Notes: generated by a model from the letters alone, not told the origin. A stretch of 64,000 bases of DNA from Mucilaginibacter tolerans (GCF_030519375.1 NZ_JAUMKB010000002.1:310001-374000), one strand, 5' to 3'; counted from the stretch's first letter, positions 25,601 to 36,310 are shown. Made by a program: numbers and translations.

Positions 25601-28153
25601 TTATTCAGTTTCTTCGCCAGTTGAAGATTCAGTATCAGTATCCGGATTTTCAGTTCCTTCGATGTTATCCTGTGCTTCCTCGTCCTCGTCATGTTCGATT
25701 TTTGCTACTGAAGCGATCTCATCATCCCCCTTCAGGGTGATCAGCCTCACTCCTTGCGTAGCACGGCCCATAGTTCTTAACTCACTAATAGCGATACGGA
25801 TAATGATACCTGATTTATTAATGATCATCAGGTCTTCCTTATCAGTAACACCTTTTATAGCAACAAGTTTTCCTGTTTTATCAGTAATATTAAGTGTTTT
25901 TACACCTTTACCGCCGCGGTTGGTCACACGGTAGTCATCAATATCGGTACGTTTACCATAACCTTTTTCAGAAACCACCAATACGGTTGTTTCAGGGTTA
26001 TCAATACTGATCATACCTACTACTTCATCACTCTGGTCCTCCAAACTAATACCACGAACTCCCGTAGCTGTACGTCCCATCGGGCGAACGGTTGACTCAT
26101 TAAAGCGGATTGCACGGCCTGATTTCAAGGCCATTACGATCTCACTGGTTCCACTAGTCAGGTTAGCCTCCAGAAGCATATCGCCTTCGTTAATGTTGAT
26201 GGCATTGATACCATTAGCACGTGGGCGTGAATAAGCCTCCAGCGAGGTCTTCTTGATGGTACCTTTGCGGGTACACATGATAATAAAGTTATTTTCAAGA
26301 TATTCCTGGTCTTTCAGGCTGGTTAACTTAATATACGCCTTGATATTCTCTTCCTTAGGAATATTGATAATGTTCTGGATAGCGCGGCCTTTGGATGTAC
26401 GTGAACCTTCCGGAATTTCGAATACCCTTAGCCAGAAGCAGCGACCTGCTTCGGTAAAGAACAGCATATAGTTGTGGTTGGATGCCACTAACAAGTGCTC
26501 GATAAAGTCCTCATCACGGCTATTGCTACCAATGGCTCCTTTTCCACCCCTGCCCTGTCTGCGGTATTCGGTAAGCGGAGTGCGTTTGATATACCCTTCA
26601 TGTGAAATGGTGATCACCACATCTTCATCCTCGATGAAGTCTTCGGTCATCATTTCGGCAGATGAATGCACAATTTCAGTTTTGCGCTCATCACCGTATT
26701 TCTCCCTTATCTCGGAAAGTTCATCCTTAATGATCTGGATACGCAAGCCTTCGTCGGCCAAAACAGATTTTAAGTATTCTATCTGCTTCATCAGTTCAGC
26801 GTATTCGGCTTTGATCTTATCACGTTCCAGTCCGGTTAACCTTCTCAGGGTCATATCCAGGATAGCGCGTGCCTGTATCTCACTCAGGCCGAACTTGCTC
26901 ATCAACCCGTCGCGGGCTGCATCCGGCGTATCAGAAGCACGGATAAGGGCAATCACTTCATCCAAATGATCTAATGCGATCAGTAAGCCTTCGAGGATGT
27001 GAGCACGTTTCTCAGCCTCTGCAAGCTCGAATTTGGTACGGCGAACGATCACATCTAACCTATGATCCACAAAGTGATGGATCAGGTCTTTCAGGTTGAG
27101 CATCATCGGTCTGCCATGCACAAGCGCTATATTATTTACGCTAAATGATGTCTGCAGCGAAGTGTATTTGTACAGATTATTTAGTACGATGGCTGCATTA
27201 GTATCTCTTCTGATCTCGTAAACGATACGAATACCTTCACGGTTAGATTCATCCCGGATAGCGGTGATACCGTCGATCTTTTTCTCGTTGACCAGATCGG
27301 CAGTACGCTCGATCATGATCGATTTATTTACCTGGTAAGGTATTTCGGTTACAATAATACGCTCACGATCGTTATTGTAAGTTTCAATCTCGGCACGGGC
27401 TCTTAATACTACACGGCCACGACCGGTTTCAAAGGCATCGCGCACACCTTCGTAACCATAAATGATCGCGCCTGTCGGGAAATCTGGGCCCTTGATGTGT
27501 TTCATGAGTTCCGATATCTCGATCTCACGGTTTTCCATAAACGCAATGGTAGCGTCGATAACTTCTGTTAAGTTATGCGGGGCCATGTTGGTAGCCATAC
27601 CTACAGCAATACCCGAGGCACCGTTAACCAGCAGGTTAGGGAATTTTGATGGCAGTACGGTTGGCTCTTCAAGCGAGTCGTCAAAGTTCAGCTGGAAGTC
27701 GATGGTGTCCTTGTTGATATCGGCCAGCATCTCTTCTGCTATCTTTTGCAGCCTTGCCTCAGTGTAACGCATTGCCGCCGGGTTGTCACCGTCGATTGAT
27801 CCGTAGTTACCCTGGCCCTCTACCAGTGGATACCGTAAGCTCCACTCCTGGGCCATACGCACCATGGTATCATATACCGACGAGTCGCCGTGCGGGTGGT
27901 ATTTACCCATCACCTCACCGACGATACGTGCAGATTTTTTATAAGGTTTGTTATTGCTTAGTCCCAGATCAAGCATGCCAAAAAGCACACGCCTGTGAAC
28001 AGGTTTTAAGCCGTCGCGGACATCGGGCAATGCCCTGGATACGATAACCGACATTGAATAATCAATGTAGGCCGATCGCATTTCTTCATCAATATTTATT
28101 GGAATTATTCTGTCTTCTCCCTGGTTGTTTCCAGTTCCTGTTTCGTCAGCCAT
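25601..28153 (-). CDS. gyrA: DNA gyrase subunit A
   Basis: 850 residues, full length. The N-terminal breakage-reunion domain holds catalytic Y130 ([10 protein letters not shown]); the quinolone region reads [11 protein letters not shown] with S91 and D95, the residues of susceptible enzymes. The GyrA box QGRGGKG and six beta-pinwheel repeats follow, ending in an acidic tail. With GyrB it introduces negative supercoils using ATP. It is the first gene of a three-gene operon with two TPR proteins. Confidence 0.98.
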   Translation of the reverse strand: MADETGTGNNQGEDRIIPINIDEEMRSAYIDYSMSVIVSRALPDVRDGLKPVHRRVLFGMLDLGLSNNKPYKKSARIVGEVMGKYHPHGDSSVYDTMVRMAQEWSLRYPLVEGQGNYGSIDGDNPAAMRYTEARLQKIAEEMLADINKDTIDFQLNFDDSLEEPTVLPSKFPNLLVNGASGIAVGMATNMAPHNLTEVIDATIAFMENREIEISELMKHIKGPDFPTGAIIYGYEGVRDAFETGRGRVVLRARAEIETYNNDRERIIVTEIPYQVNKSIMIERTADLVNEKKIDGITAIRDESNREGIRIVYEIRRDTNAAIVLNNLYKYTSLQTSFSVNNIALVHGRPMMLNLKDLIHHFVDHRLDVIVRRTKFELAEAEKRAHILEGLLIALDHLDEVIALIRASDTPDAARDGLMSKFGLSEIQARAILDMTLRRLTGLERDKIKAEYAELMKQIEYLKSVLADEGLRIQIIKDELSEIREKYGDERKTEIVHSSAEMMTEDFIEDEDVVITISHEGYIKRTPLTEYRRQGRGGKGAIGSNSRDEDFIEHLLVASNHNYMLFFTEAGRCFWLRVFEIPEGSRTSKGRAIQNIINIPKEENIKAYIKLTSLKDQEYLENNFIIMCTRKGTIKKTSLEAYSRPRANGINAININEGDMLLEANLTSGTSEIVMALKSGRAIRFNESTVRPMGRTATGVRGISLEDQSDEVVGMISIDNPETTVLVVSEKGYGKRTDIDDYRVTNRGGKGVKTLNITDKTGKLVAIKGVTDKEDLMIINKSGIIIRIAISELRTMGRATQGVRLITLKGDDEIASVAKIEHDEDEEAQDNIEGTENPDTDTESSTGEETE

Positions 28154-28329
28154 TTTTCTTTTTTCTGTAGAATCTTCTGGTTATACTGCCGGTTTAAATT
28201 TGCTTTTTTACCGACCTGCGAAGTTAAAAAAATACTTCGTTTTAAGGCAGGTTATTTATACACATTCGGGCTGATATGTGAGTAAATCAAACAATAAATT
28301 GAATATAGATAACGCTAAGCAATGCCTGA

Positions 28330-28737
28330 TTATTTCATGCGTTTCCAATACTCCTCTACCACCATTCCGCCGGGCAAAGTAGCCTTAAGTGTAAGTGTGT
28401 CATTACGAATGAAATAGAGATATGGAACAGGGATATTTAATACTTTTGATGGTGGTCCGCTAAAGGTTTGGGTTTCTACGCAGGTATCGTCGTGAAGGAT
28501 ATAATCGCCGGCTTCATATTTTTCAGGAGCGCTGCCACTATCGACAGAAAATGATTCAAAATGCTCTTTGTCGTATTTACGCTGAAGCTTATAATCAGTA
28601 GGTGCCCCCTCCTTCTTGCCGTTATAAATGCCGCCAGCGTATTCCCAGGCGCCTTTTAACGACTGCTTCGCAATAAATGAGGATGCAGTAATCGCTAAAA
28701 CAAATAGTGATGCAACAAAGCCTGGTTTCTGCCTCAT
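28330..28737 (-). CDS. Hypothetical exported protein, lipocalin-like
   Basis: 135 residues with an N-terminal hydrophobic signal (about 5-22). The body, KGAWEYAGGIYNGKK, then DYILHDDTCVETQTFS and a closing NDTLTLKATLPGGMVVEEYWKR, has the order of short beta strands seen in small lipocalin-like or DUF4488-type Bacteroidota proteins, but I cannot fix the family. It overlaps hemF by four bases (ATGA), so it is translated from the same message. Confidence 0.65.
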   Translation of the reverse strand: MRQKPGFVASLFVLAITASSFIAKQSLKGAWEYAGGIYNGKKEGAPTDYKLQRKYDKEHFESFSVDSGSAPEKYEAGDYILHDDTCVETQTFSGPPSKVLNIPVPYLYFIRNDTLTLKATLPGGMVVEEYWKRMK

Positions 28738-29630
28738 ACCCAGTTAATCCCCTTTTTTAACAGTGCTAACGTTTTTTCTTCATCGCTATTGGGTTCAGGT
28801 TGAAAATTATATACCCATTTAGCTGTTGGCGGCAAACTCATCAAAATAGATTCGATGCGACCGTTAGTCTCAAGTCCGAACTTCGTGCCTGCATCATACA
28901 CCAGGTTAAACTCTACATACCGGCTGCGGCGCTGATATTGCCATAGCTGATTCTGTTCTGTAAAATCCTTCTCCCGGTTGCGGTTTACAAGTTCGGTATA
29001 AACCGGTGCAAAAGATCGCCCTATCGCTTTTGAGAACTCAAATACTTTTTCCCAGCTTAATTCATCACTTGCAGTCAACCGGTCGTAAAATATGCCGCCT
29101 ATGCCACGGGTTTCATTCCGGTGCCTGATAAAGAAGTAGTCGTCTGCCCAGAGCTTAAAGCGGTGGTAGAAATCATGATAATAGCTATCGCAGACTGCTT
29201 TCAGTTTGCTATGGAAATAAACTGCATCATCCTCGAAAACATAATGCGGCGTAAGGTCAATCCCCCCACCAAACCATCTCACTTCTGAGCCCGGCATTTC
29301 AAAATACCGGATATTCATGTGAATGATGGGCACCATGGGATGATTGGGATGTATAACGATAGAAACGCCTGTTGCAAAAAACTCTTCCTGATCAACATTC
29401 AGAGCCTTTTTCATTGCCTGTGGCAAATGACCATAAACGGCTGAAAAATTCACTCCGCCTTTTTCAAAAATGTTCCCGTTTTGAATAATACGTGTGCGGC
29501 CACCGCCGCCACCTTCTCTATCCCATAGTTCTTCTTCGAAGCGCGCTTTACTATCGCATTGCTCAAGGGACGAGCATATTTCATCCTGTATTAGCCGGTA
29601 ATCTTCAGCTACCTGTTCCTTACTGATCAT
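28734..29630 (-). CDS. hemF: Coproporphyrinogen III oxidase, oxygen-dependent
   Basis: 298 residues from the ATG at 29630. HemF signatures are present: GGGGRTRIIQNGNIFEKGGVNF, HPNHPMVPIIHMNIRYFE, the strongly conserved WFGGGIDLTPHYVFEDDA and, at the end, SLPPTAKWVYNF. It performs the two oxidative decarboxylations to protoporphyrinogen IX with O2, so haem synthesis here is adapted to air. A TTG three codons upstream is in frame, but the ATG gives the normal N-terminus. Confidence 0.96.
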   Translation of the reverse strand: MISKEQVAEDYRLIQDEICSSLEQCDSKARFEEELWDREGGGGGRTRIIQNGNIFEKGGVNFSAVYGHLPQAMKKALNVDQEEFFATGVSIVIHPNHPMVPIIHMNIRYFEMPGSEVRWFGGGIDLTPHYVFEDDAVYFHSKLKAVCDSYYHDFYHRFKLWADDYFFIRHRNETRGIGGIFYDRLTASDELSWEKVFEFSKAIGRSFAPVYTELVNRNREKDFTEQNQLWQYQRRSRYVEFNLVYDAGTKFGLETNGRIESILMSLPPTAKWVYNFQPEPNSDEEKTLALLKKGINWV

Positions 29631-29642
29631 CGGGGGCAAAGG

Positions 29643-29770
29643 TAGTTAATTAGTTGATTCGGTTAATCAGTTATCAGTTAAGCAGGTGATTGTTGGCTGA
29701 ACCTGGATTGATAGAAATTTAACCATCACAACTATTTCGACCCATACAACCAGCCAACAACTTAACTAAC
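29643..29770. repeat. Degenerate inverted repeat, TTAGTTGATT/GTTGGCTG words
   Basis: The left side (29643-29700) iterates GTTAATTAGTTGATT, GGTTAATCAGTT and AGTTAAGCAG, and ends in TTGTTGGCTG. The right side (29746-29770) carries CAGCCAACAACTTAACTAAC, which pairs back and covers the MFS stop codon. It is the same word family as the element at 3483-3574. Confidence 0.6.
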
Positions 29771-31000
29771 CTCCACGTAATCCAGATCCTTATGAAAACT
29801 CTCTTTTAACTGACTAAGGCAGAACAATGCCAAAACAGTAAGAATGGCCATCATGATGTACGCGCTGTTAATCATGCCGTAATGCAGTACAAACACATTA
29901 AAAAGGGCATTGATTGGGATCAGCGATCCACGGATAAAATTGGGGACTGTTGTAGTAACCGTCGACCGTATGTTGGTGCCAAATTGCTCTGCTGCAATAG
30001 TTACAAATGTGGCCCAGTATCCTACTGCAAAACCCATGAAGAAGCAAAGCCAGATAAACTGACTATTGGTAATGCCCTTAGCGCTGAGATAAGCTACGAC
30101 ACTCAATGCAGACAAAATCAGGTAAATGAGCATCGTTAATTTTCTTGATTTGGTTAGCTGAGCCAATATTGCGGCAAAAATCCCGCCTACGGAAATGCCA
30201 ACATAACTATAAAGAATGCCGGTACCGGCACTTAATGTTCCCTTTGCACCTAAAGCTTTCCCAATTTCAGGTGATTGCGTAATCAAAATACCTACCACAT
30301 ACCACAAAGGGGCTCCGATAAATATGCAACACAGGTATTTATAAAACCGCTTCCAGTTGCTAAACAGCATCAGCATATTACCTTTTGATACTTCTGAAGC
30401 TTTAGCGACCGTTTTATACATTCCTGATTCAAAAGTTCCCAATCGCAATAAAAGCAGGATGATTCCTAATACACCTCCAACATAATAAGCAGTGCGCCAA
30501 TCATATTTGCTCACCATCGCTGCAGCTACAGCCCCCAAAAGACCAATAACTGCTACAAACATGGTTCCATATCCCCTGTTTTCTTTGCTCAACGTTTCAC
30601 TGACTAATGTAATACCAGCCCCGAGCTCTCCGGCTAAACCTATGCCTGCAATCAACCGGATAATGGCATACATGTTAACATCGTGCACCATACCATTGGC
30701 AAAATTGGCTATGGAGTATAAAAGGATCGATCCGAATAAGACTTTTATGCGACCCAATTTATCACCCAATATTCCCCAGAATATGCCGCCTATTAACAAG
30801 CCAAGCATTTGCATGTTGATGATATGTACGCCCGTCAATCGATTGGCATCACCATCTGCAACACCAATATCATGCAAACTTTTAACGCGCACGATCGAAA
30901 AAATTACCAGGTCATAGATGTCAACAAAATAACCCAACGAGGCTACCAATACCAGTAAAATAGCGTTGCGGGTAAGTTTGGGAGAAGCGGTTTCTGTCAT
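29762..31000 (-). CDS. Major facilitator superfamily transporter
   Basis: About 412 residues with twelve membrane segments. GYFVDIYDLVIFSIV opens the first segment; the loop 2-3 motif GDKLGRIKVLFGSILLYS and the central GIGLAGELGAGITLVSE segment fit the metabolite:proton symporter group (sugar/organic acid/betaine type). The start is the ATG at 31000; a TTG three codons earlier is in frame. The right arm of an inverted repeat covers its stop codon. The substrate is unknown. Confidence 0.9.
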   Translation of the reverse strand: MTETASPKLTRNAILLVLVASLGYFVDIYDLVIFSIVRVKSLHDIGVADGDANRLTGVHIINMQMLGLLIGGIFWGILGDKLGRIKVLFGSILLYSIANFANGMVHDVNMYAIIRLIAGIGLAGELGAGITLVSETLSKENRGYGTMFVAVIGLLGAVAAAMVSKYDWRTAYYVGGVLGIILLLLRLGTFESGMYKTVAKASEVSKGNMLMLFSNWKRFYKYLCCIFIGAPLWYVVGILITQSPEIGKALGAKGTLSAGTGILYSYVGISVGGIFAAILAQLTKSRKLTMLIYLILSALSVVAYLSAKGITNSQFIWLCFFMGFAVGYWATFVTIAAEQFGTNIRSTVTTTVPNFIRGSLIPINALFNVFVLHYGMINSAYIMMAILTVLALFCLSQLKESFHKDLDYVEVS

Positions 31001-31049
31001 AAATTGCAATAATTGGGTGGGCTAATTTAATTAATTATTCATTTTAGCA

Positions 31050-31083
31050 TAAAAAAACCTCTGCAATTCAGTTGCAGAGGTTC
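31050..31083 (-). terminator. Intrinsic terminator of the cold-shock gene
   Basis: AACCTCTGCAA, loop TTCAG, TTGCAGAGGTT. On the minus strand the stem is followed by seven T residues, which fits termination of the cold-shock gene about 25 bases upstream. Confidence 0.92.
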
Positions 31084-31105
31084 TCAAAATCAGAATAAGT
31101 TTAAT

Positions 31106-31303
31106 CTATATCTTTTTCACTTTTACCGCCTGTAATCCTTTTCTGCCTTCTTCCACATCATATTCTACGCTGTCATTGTCCTTAATGGCATTTACTCCTC
31201 CTTGTACATCTTTGAAATGTACAAAAAGATCTTTGCCTTCATCGGTAATGATAAAACCGTAACCTTTTTGTGTGTTAAACCATTTTACTTTTCCAGTTTT
31301 CAT
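31106..31303 (-). CDS. Cold-shock domain protein
   Basis: 65 residues, one cold-shock domain. RNP1 (KGYGFI) and RNP2 (DLFVHF) are intact, and the N-terminal KTGKVKWFN is typical. It is an RNA/ssDNA chaperone. The A/T-rich 140-base region upstream to 31443 contains no ORF and, as in many csp genes, may form a structured leader; I see no conserved element in it. A strong terminator follows. Confidence 0.96.
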   Translation of the reverse strand: MKTGKVKWFNTQKGYGFIITDEGKDLFVHFKDVQGGVNAIKDNDSVEYDVEEGRKGLQAVKVKKI

Positions 31304-31443
31304 AATTTATTATACTGTTAAAAAAAATTGTGTTAAAGATTAAAAACTAAAGGCAAACTGAAATAAAATTGGTTTTAACTCTCAGAAAGCATTATAATAT
31401 TAACCTGTTTTTCAAATATATAAAATTATTTAAAAAATAAAAA

Positions 31444-32079
31444 TTATTTATTTGGTTGTGGCGTTGTGCGTAAATATGATTTTATAACTTTATGTCCCTT
31501 AGGGAATTTAGCCGGTATATCTTCAGTTTTAATTGCGGGAACCACAACCACGTCTTCGCCGTCTTTCCAATCAGCCGGTGTGGCAACGCTATAATAAGCA
31601 GTCAGTTGCAACGAATCGATCACGCGTAGTATTTCCTGAAAGTTTCTTCCGGTTGATGCGGGATAAGTGATGATCAATTTAATGGTCTTATCAGGAGCGA
31701 TAATAAACAGCGAACGCACCGTAGCGGTCAATGACGCATTTGGGTGGATCATATCGTAAGTCAGGGCAATTTCGCGGTTCTCATCCCCTATTATCGGGAA
31801 ATTCACTTCGACATTTTGGGTTTCATTGATGTCGTTGATCCAACCTTTATGCGATTCCACTGAATCCACGCTCAGCGCGATGACCTTCACATTACGTTTT
31901 TCAAACTCATCTTTTAACGAAGCTGTTTTACCCAATTCAGTAGTACATACCGGTGTATAATCTGCCGGGTGTGAAAACAATACGCCCCAGCTGTCGCCAA
32001 GGTATTCATAAAAATCTATTTCACCTTTTGATGTCAGGGCCTTAAAGTTCGGGGCCACATCGCCTAGTCTTAAGCTCAT
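31444..32079 (-). CDS. 1-Cys peroxiredoxin (Prx6 type)
   Basis: 211 residues. The peroxidatic cysteine is C45 in HPADYTPVCTTELG, with the partner Arg in a later PLTATVRSLFIIAPD-like stretch (residues about 120-140). The C-terminal YYSVATPADWKDGEDVVVVP extension is the Prx6-type dimer/arm domain; no resolving Cys is seen. It reduces hydrogen peroxide and alkyl hydroperoxides in the cytoplasm. It is divergent from the GH15 gene. Confidence 0.93.
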   Translation of the reverse strand: MSLRLGDVAPNFKALTSKGEIDFYEYLGDSWGVLFSHPADYTPVCTTELGKTASLKDEFEKRNVKVIALSVDSVESHKGWINDINETQNVEVNFPIIGDENREIALTYDMIHPNASLTATVRSLFIIAPDKTIKLIITYPASTGRNFQEILRVIDSLQLTAYYSVATPADWKDGEDVVVVPAIKTEDIPAKFPKGHKVIKSYLRTTPQPNK

Positions 32080-32256
32080 AAGAATAAAATTTAATGGTTT
32101 ATCGAGATTATAAATTTACAGCCATTACTGGCATTGTCAAGGGCAAGTTGCAAAATATCTATCAAATACATATACATTGTAGAATAAAAATTACACCAAC
32201 ATTATACAAGGTTTGTTGTTGAAGCTAATTAAGAACCTTAAGCTGATACTTATCCG

Positions 32257-34041
32257 ATGGCAAGACATACCTACCAAACAGGAATTATAGGCAACTGTGC
32301 ATTCCTGGCGCATGTAAACAAGAACACCAACATCGACTGGCTTTGCTGGCCCCGTTTCGACAGCACATTTATTTTCGGGGGTCTGCTTGACAAGAAAAAA
32401 GGCGGAGAGTTTTCAATTTTGCCGGAAGGAGATTATACTTCTTATCAATATTACCAGGAAAACACGAATATATTGATCACTGAAATAACCGTAAAAAGTG
32501 GCGGAGCATATCGCATAACCGATTTCGCTCCGCGTTTTTATCAGAGTCAACGATATTATAAACCCTTGATGCTGATAAGGAAGATTGAAGCGATAGACGG
32601 CTCGCCCCGAATAAAAGTAAAATGCACGCCTGTTTCGGAGTATGGTGAGATCAAATTACAGGTTAATCGCGGCAGCAATCATATCCAGTATTTAGGAGGG
32701 GATGAAAATATGCGGTTGACCACCGATATCCCTATCAGTTATATTTTTGATGAACATGCTTTTGTGTTGAATGAGTCCAAATATCTGGCAATGACCTACG
32801 GCGAGCCGCTGGAGGCACCTTTGGTAAGTACTTCGGAACGTTTTCTTCACGAGACAACCCGTTATTGGCAAACATGGATTAAACACTCATCTATTGCCCC
32901 TTTTTATCAGCCTTATGTGATCCGCTCGGCCCTGGCGCTTAAAATACACCAGTTTGAAGACACCGGCGCTATTATCGCTGCAAGTACTACCAGTTTGCCT
33001 GAGTCGCCGGATAGCGGCCGAAACTGGGATTACCGCTATTGCTGGCTGCGTGATACCTACTATGTGATCACCTCACTAAACCATATTGGCCACTTTGAAG
33101 AGATGGAGAAATACTTTAACTACGTTACGGATATTTCTTTCTCTGAAGACTTTAGATATCAGCCTCTATATGGTATTACCGGCCAGAAACGTTTAACAGA
33201 GAGAATATTAGATGATCTGGATGGTTATATGGGCAACCAACCAGTCCGAGTTGGTAATCAGGCTTATGAGCATATTCAGAATGATATTTATGGACAGGTA
33301 CTCATCTCTGTACTCCCCTTGTATACTGATCATCGCTTTATATTTTCTGAAAGAAAAGATTCGGCGCGCTGGATAGATTATTTGCTTACCAAAATAGAGA
33401 AGACTATTGATGAAAAAGATGCCGGGATATGGGAATTCCGCAACATGGCTAATATTCATTGCTATAGCAATCTTTTCCAATGGGCCGGGGCCTGTGCTGC
33501 GGAGAAAATGGCGCGTACCATAGAGCATAAAATATTGGTAAGAAAAGCCATTTCGTTAAAAAAGCGAGCCGCCAAACATATCGAAAGCTGTTATGATCCG
33601 AAAAGGAAAGTGTATACTAATTCGTCGGCGAGTCCTAATCTTGATGCCAGTACATTGCAACTAATCATGATGAATTACCTCGACCCTACATCAAAAAGGG
33701 CCAAGGACCATTTAGCTGCATTAGAAAAAGAACTAAAGGCATCTAACGGATTATTTTACAGATATTTATACAAGGACGATTTTGGGAAACCGCAGGCTAC
33801 TTTTCTGATCTGCGCCTTTTGGTATGTGGAGGCACTGGCAACTGTGGGCCGTATAGATGATGCATTGAAGGAATTTGAAAATTTGCTTCAGTTTTCAAAT
33901 CATCTGTTGCTTTTCAGCGAGGATGTTGATGAGAATGACGGTAGTCAGTGGGGTAATTTTCCTCAAGCCTATAGCCATGTGGGGTTAATGAATGCGGCCT
34001 ATCGTATTGCTATGAAGCTGGACAGGCCGATATTCTTATAG
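32257..34041 (+). CDS. Glycoside hydrolase family 15 protein (trehalase/glucoamylase type)
   Basis: 594 residues with no signal peptide. The N-terminal beta-sandwich (about 1-200) starts with GIIGNCAFLAHVNKNTNIDWLCWPRFDS, which is typical of bacterial GH15. The (alpha/alpha)6 barrel has SPDSGRNWDYRYCWLRD and, near the end, LFSEDVDENDGSQWGNFPQAYSH, the segment that holds the catalytic base in this group. Actinobacterial relatives are trehalases. It faces the fused trehalose synthase across three bases, supporting a cytoplasmic trehalase or glucan hydrolase. Confidence 0.9.
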   Translation: MARHTYQTGIIGNCAFLAHVNKNTNIDWLCWPRFDSTFIFGGLLDKKKGGEFSILPEGDYTSYQYYQENTNILITEITVKSGGAYRITDFAPRFYQSQRYYKPLMLIRKIEAIDGSPRIKVKCTPVSEYGEIKLQVNRGSNHIQYLGGDENMRLTTDIPISYIFDEHAFVLNESKYLAMTYGEPLEAPLVSTSERFLHETTRYWQTWIKHSSIAPFYQPYVIRSALALKIHQFEDTGAIIAASTTSLPESPDSGRNWDYRYCWLRDTYYVITSLNHIGHFEEMEKYFNYVTDISFSEDFRYQPLYGITGQKRLTERILDDLDGYMGNQPVRVGNQAYEHIQNDIYGQVLISVLPLYTDHRFIFSERKDSARWIDYLLTKIEKTIDEKDAGIWEFRNMANIHCYSNLFQWAGACAAEKMARTIEHKILVRKAISLKKRAAKHIESCYDPKRKVYTNSSASPNLDASTLQLIMMNYLDPTSKRAKDHLAALEKELKASNGLFYRYLYKDDFGKPQATFLICAFWYVEALATVGRIDDALKEFENLLQFSNHLLLFSEDVDENDGSQWGNFPQAYSHVGLMNAAYRIAMKLDRPIFL

Positions 34042-34044
34042 TCG

Positions 34045-36240
34045 TCAATATTTCACAAAGGTGTTCTCTGCAAGTGATTTTAATAATCTACGGGCTTCAA
34101 ATGGGGTACGCAGATAAAATTTCGCTGCAGACAGATTGCTTCCGATTTTTATAGTTATGGCACTTTCAGGCAGCGCTTTAAAGATATCTTCGTCGGTATA
34201 ATCATCGCCCAAAGCCATTATAAAATCGTATTTATCCCCATCCACCATAGTCAATGCTGCTTTGCCTTTGTTGATTTCCATATTCTTCACTTCCACTACT
34301 TTATCACCTGGCAACAACTGCAAGCCCTTATCATTAGCGATATATTTGAGCGTATTCATTAATTCTCCCGCCCTGAGTTCACCCAATCCTTTTTGGGCCT
34401 TGCGGTAATGCCAAACCAGAGAATAGGATTTCTCTTCAATAAAAGTTCCGGGTGTGCGGTCGACATAAGTTTCCATCACCGGTAAAATGTCGTGTTTCCA
34501 TTGTGCAGAAAGCCCCGGCAGTTTATGCCATCCCGAGTGTTGTTTTTTGAACCAGGCACCATGTTCCGCTATCAGGTCAATGTCGTAATCGGCAAACCAT
34601 TCGCCCAGAATATCATGTTTACGCCCGCTGATCAGCACAACGTGATTTGCAGGGTCTTCTGTTAAGTGATTTATGATGGAATACAGATCTTCATCTGGAA
34701 CTGCCTGATCTATAACCGGTTTAAAATCGACCAGGGTACCGTCATAGTCCAGGAATATAATCCGTTTTTGTGTTTTGGCATAACGGCTGATGATGGACTG
34801 TTCGGTAGCAGAACCGACGTGACGTGTGAGCATTGAGCGCTGCAGCTGTTTCACCTCGTTCAGTTTATCCATAAATATTTTTACCCAATGCGATACATTA
34901 AATTTGGAAACCATTTGCCGCATTTGCACCATACGCTTTCTTTGCTCTTCAATAGGCATATTAATAGCCTGGATAAGCGTCTGTGCTACCTCAACAGTGT
35001 TATTAGGGTTAACAATGAGTGCATCTATCAGTTCCTTCGATGCCCCGGCCATTTCACTTAAAATAAGCACCCCGTCGTTATTCACGCGACTGGCCACATA
35101 TTCTTTGCTTACCAGGTTCATACCATCGCGCATGGGCGTCACCAGGCAAACATCAGCGGTTGAGTATAATGCTGATAACATTTCTATAGGCAGCGAACGG
35201 TAATAATAATGGATAGGCACCCAGTCAATAGTGCGGTATACAGAATTAATTGTACCCACGTTCTTATCAATCTGATCGCGCAAATGAGCGTATTGCGGAA
35301 CAGTGTCACGTGATGGCACAACGACCATATAGAGAGCAATTTTCTCGCGGTATTCCGGATAATGTTCTAAAATATATTCGAATACGTGGAGGCGTTGCAA
35401 AATACCTTTGCTATAATCGAGCCTGTCAATGGTGACGATGAGCTTTGTATTTTTGAAAGTATCATGAATTAACTTAACATCTTTTTTTACCTCCGGATCA
35501 CGAGTTAGGGCTGCATATTTTTTATCGTCAATTCCCATTGGGAAGGATTCGACAACAATAGATCTTTCGCCATCAGTAATGATATTGGCAGACGAAGTTA
35601 CCGGCAATATCCTGGTAGAAGCATTGATAAAATGGCGCACATCGTCAAAGGTGTGAAATCCCACAAGGTCGGCGCCTAAAAGGCCATGCATCAGTTCGGC
35701 ACGCCAGGGTACCAGTCTGAACATTTCATAGGATGGAAAAGGTATATGCAGAAAGAATCCTATTGAAAGATCAGGGTGTTCTTTCCGTATCAGGCTTGGC
35801 AAAAGCATTAATTGATAATCGTGCACCCAAATCGTGTCTCCGGGTTTAGCAACGCTCAATACTGCCTGTTTAAACTTTTCGTTTACCTGCTGATAGAAAT
35901 CCCAGTTCGATTCTTTATAGTTAGCATAAGTTGAGGCATAATAGTGAAAAACCGGCCATAGCACCTCGTTCGAAAAGCCCTCATAATACTCACTTATTTC
36001 CTCCTGAGATAAAAATACCGGCCATAAACTTTGATCTTTTAGTTGCCGGGTGATTTTTTTCTGAACGCTTTCGTCGGTTATTTCCAGCCCTGGCCACCCT
36101 ATCCATATATTATCATTTTGTTTATAGATGGACCCTAAACCTGTTGCCAGTCCACCTTCACTTGGCGACAGCGTATATTCGCCATTAATTTCCTGAATCC
36201 TTACAGGCAGCCGGTTTGAAACAATTATGGTTTTAGGCAT
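34045..36240 (-). CDS. otsAB: Bifunctional trehalose-6-phosphate synthase/phosphatase
   Basis: 731 residues, a natural OtsA-OtsB fusion. The GT20 synthase domain (about 1-465) has VSNRLPVRI, the WVHDYQLMLLP signature, FFLHIPFPS and TPMRDGMNLVSKEY. The phosphatase domain (about 490-731) has the HAD motif FLDYDGTLVDF and GDDYTDEDIF. It makes trehalose-6-phosphate from UDP-glucose and glucose-6-phosphate, then trehalose. The facing GH15 gene is probably the degrading partner. Confidence 0.97.
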   Translation of the reverse strand: MPKTIIVSNRLPVRIQEINGEYTLSPSEGGLATGLGSIYKQNDNIWIGWPGLEITDESVQKKITRQLKDQSLWPVFLSQEEISEYYEGFSNEVLWPVFHYYASTYANYKESNWDFYQQVNEKFKQAVLSVAKPGDTIWVHDYQLMLLPSLIRKEHPDLSIGFFLHIPFPSYEMFRLVPWRAELMHGLLGADLVGFHTFDDVRHFINASTRILPVTSSANIITDGERSIVVESFPMGIDDKKYAALTRDPEVKKDVKLIHDTFKNTKLIVTIDRLDYSKGILQRLHVFEYILEHYPEYREKIALYMVVVPSRDTVPQYAHLRDQIDKNVGTINSVYRTIDWVPIHYYYRSLPIEMLSALYSTADVCLVTPMRDGMNLVSKEYVASRVNNDGVLILSEMAGASKELIDALIVNPNNTVEVAQTLIQAINMPIEEQRKRMVQMRQMVSKFNVSHWVKIFMDKLNEVKQLQRSMLTRHVGSATEQSIISRYAKTQKRIIFLDYDGTLVDFKPVIDQAVPDEDLYSIINHLTEDPANHVVLISGRKHDILGEWFADYDIDLIAEHGAWFKKQHSGWHKLPGLSAQWKHDILPVMETYVDRTPGTFIEEKSYSLVWHYRKAQKGLGELRAGELMNTLKYIANDKGLQLLPGDKVVEVKNMEINKGKAALTMVDGDKYDFIMALGDDYTDEDIFKALPESAITIKIGSNLSAAKFYLRTPFEARRLLKSLAENTFVKY

Positions 36241-36310
36241 ATCAAGCGCATTTTACCCTTAATAAAGGCCTGAAAGGTGTAAGTTGTTTTAATTATTATG
36301 CACAAAAGGC

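Noticed and set aside
26472..26969. A 165-codon frame antisense to gyrA
   Set aside because: It is a shadow of strongly conserved gyrA codons, with no start context and no family resemblance.
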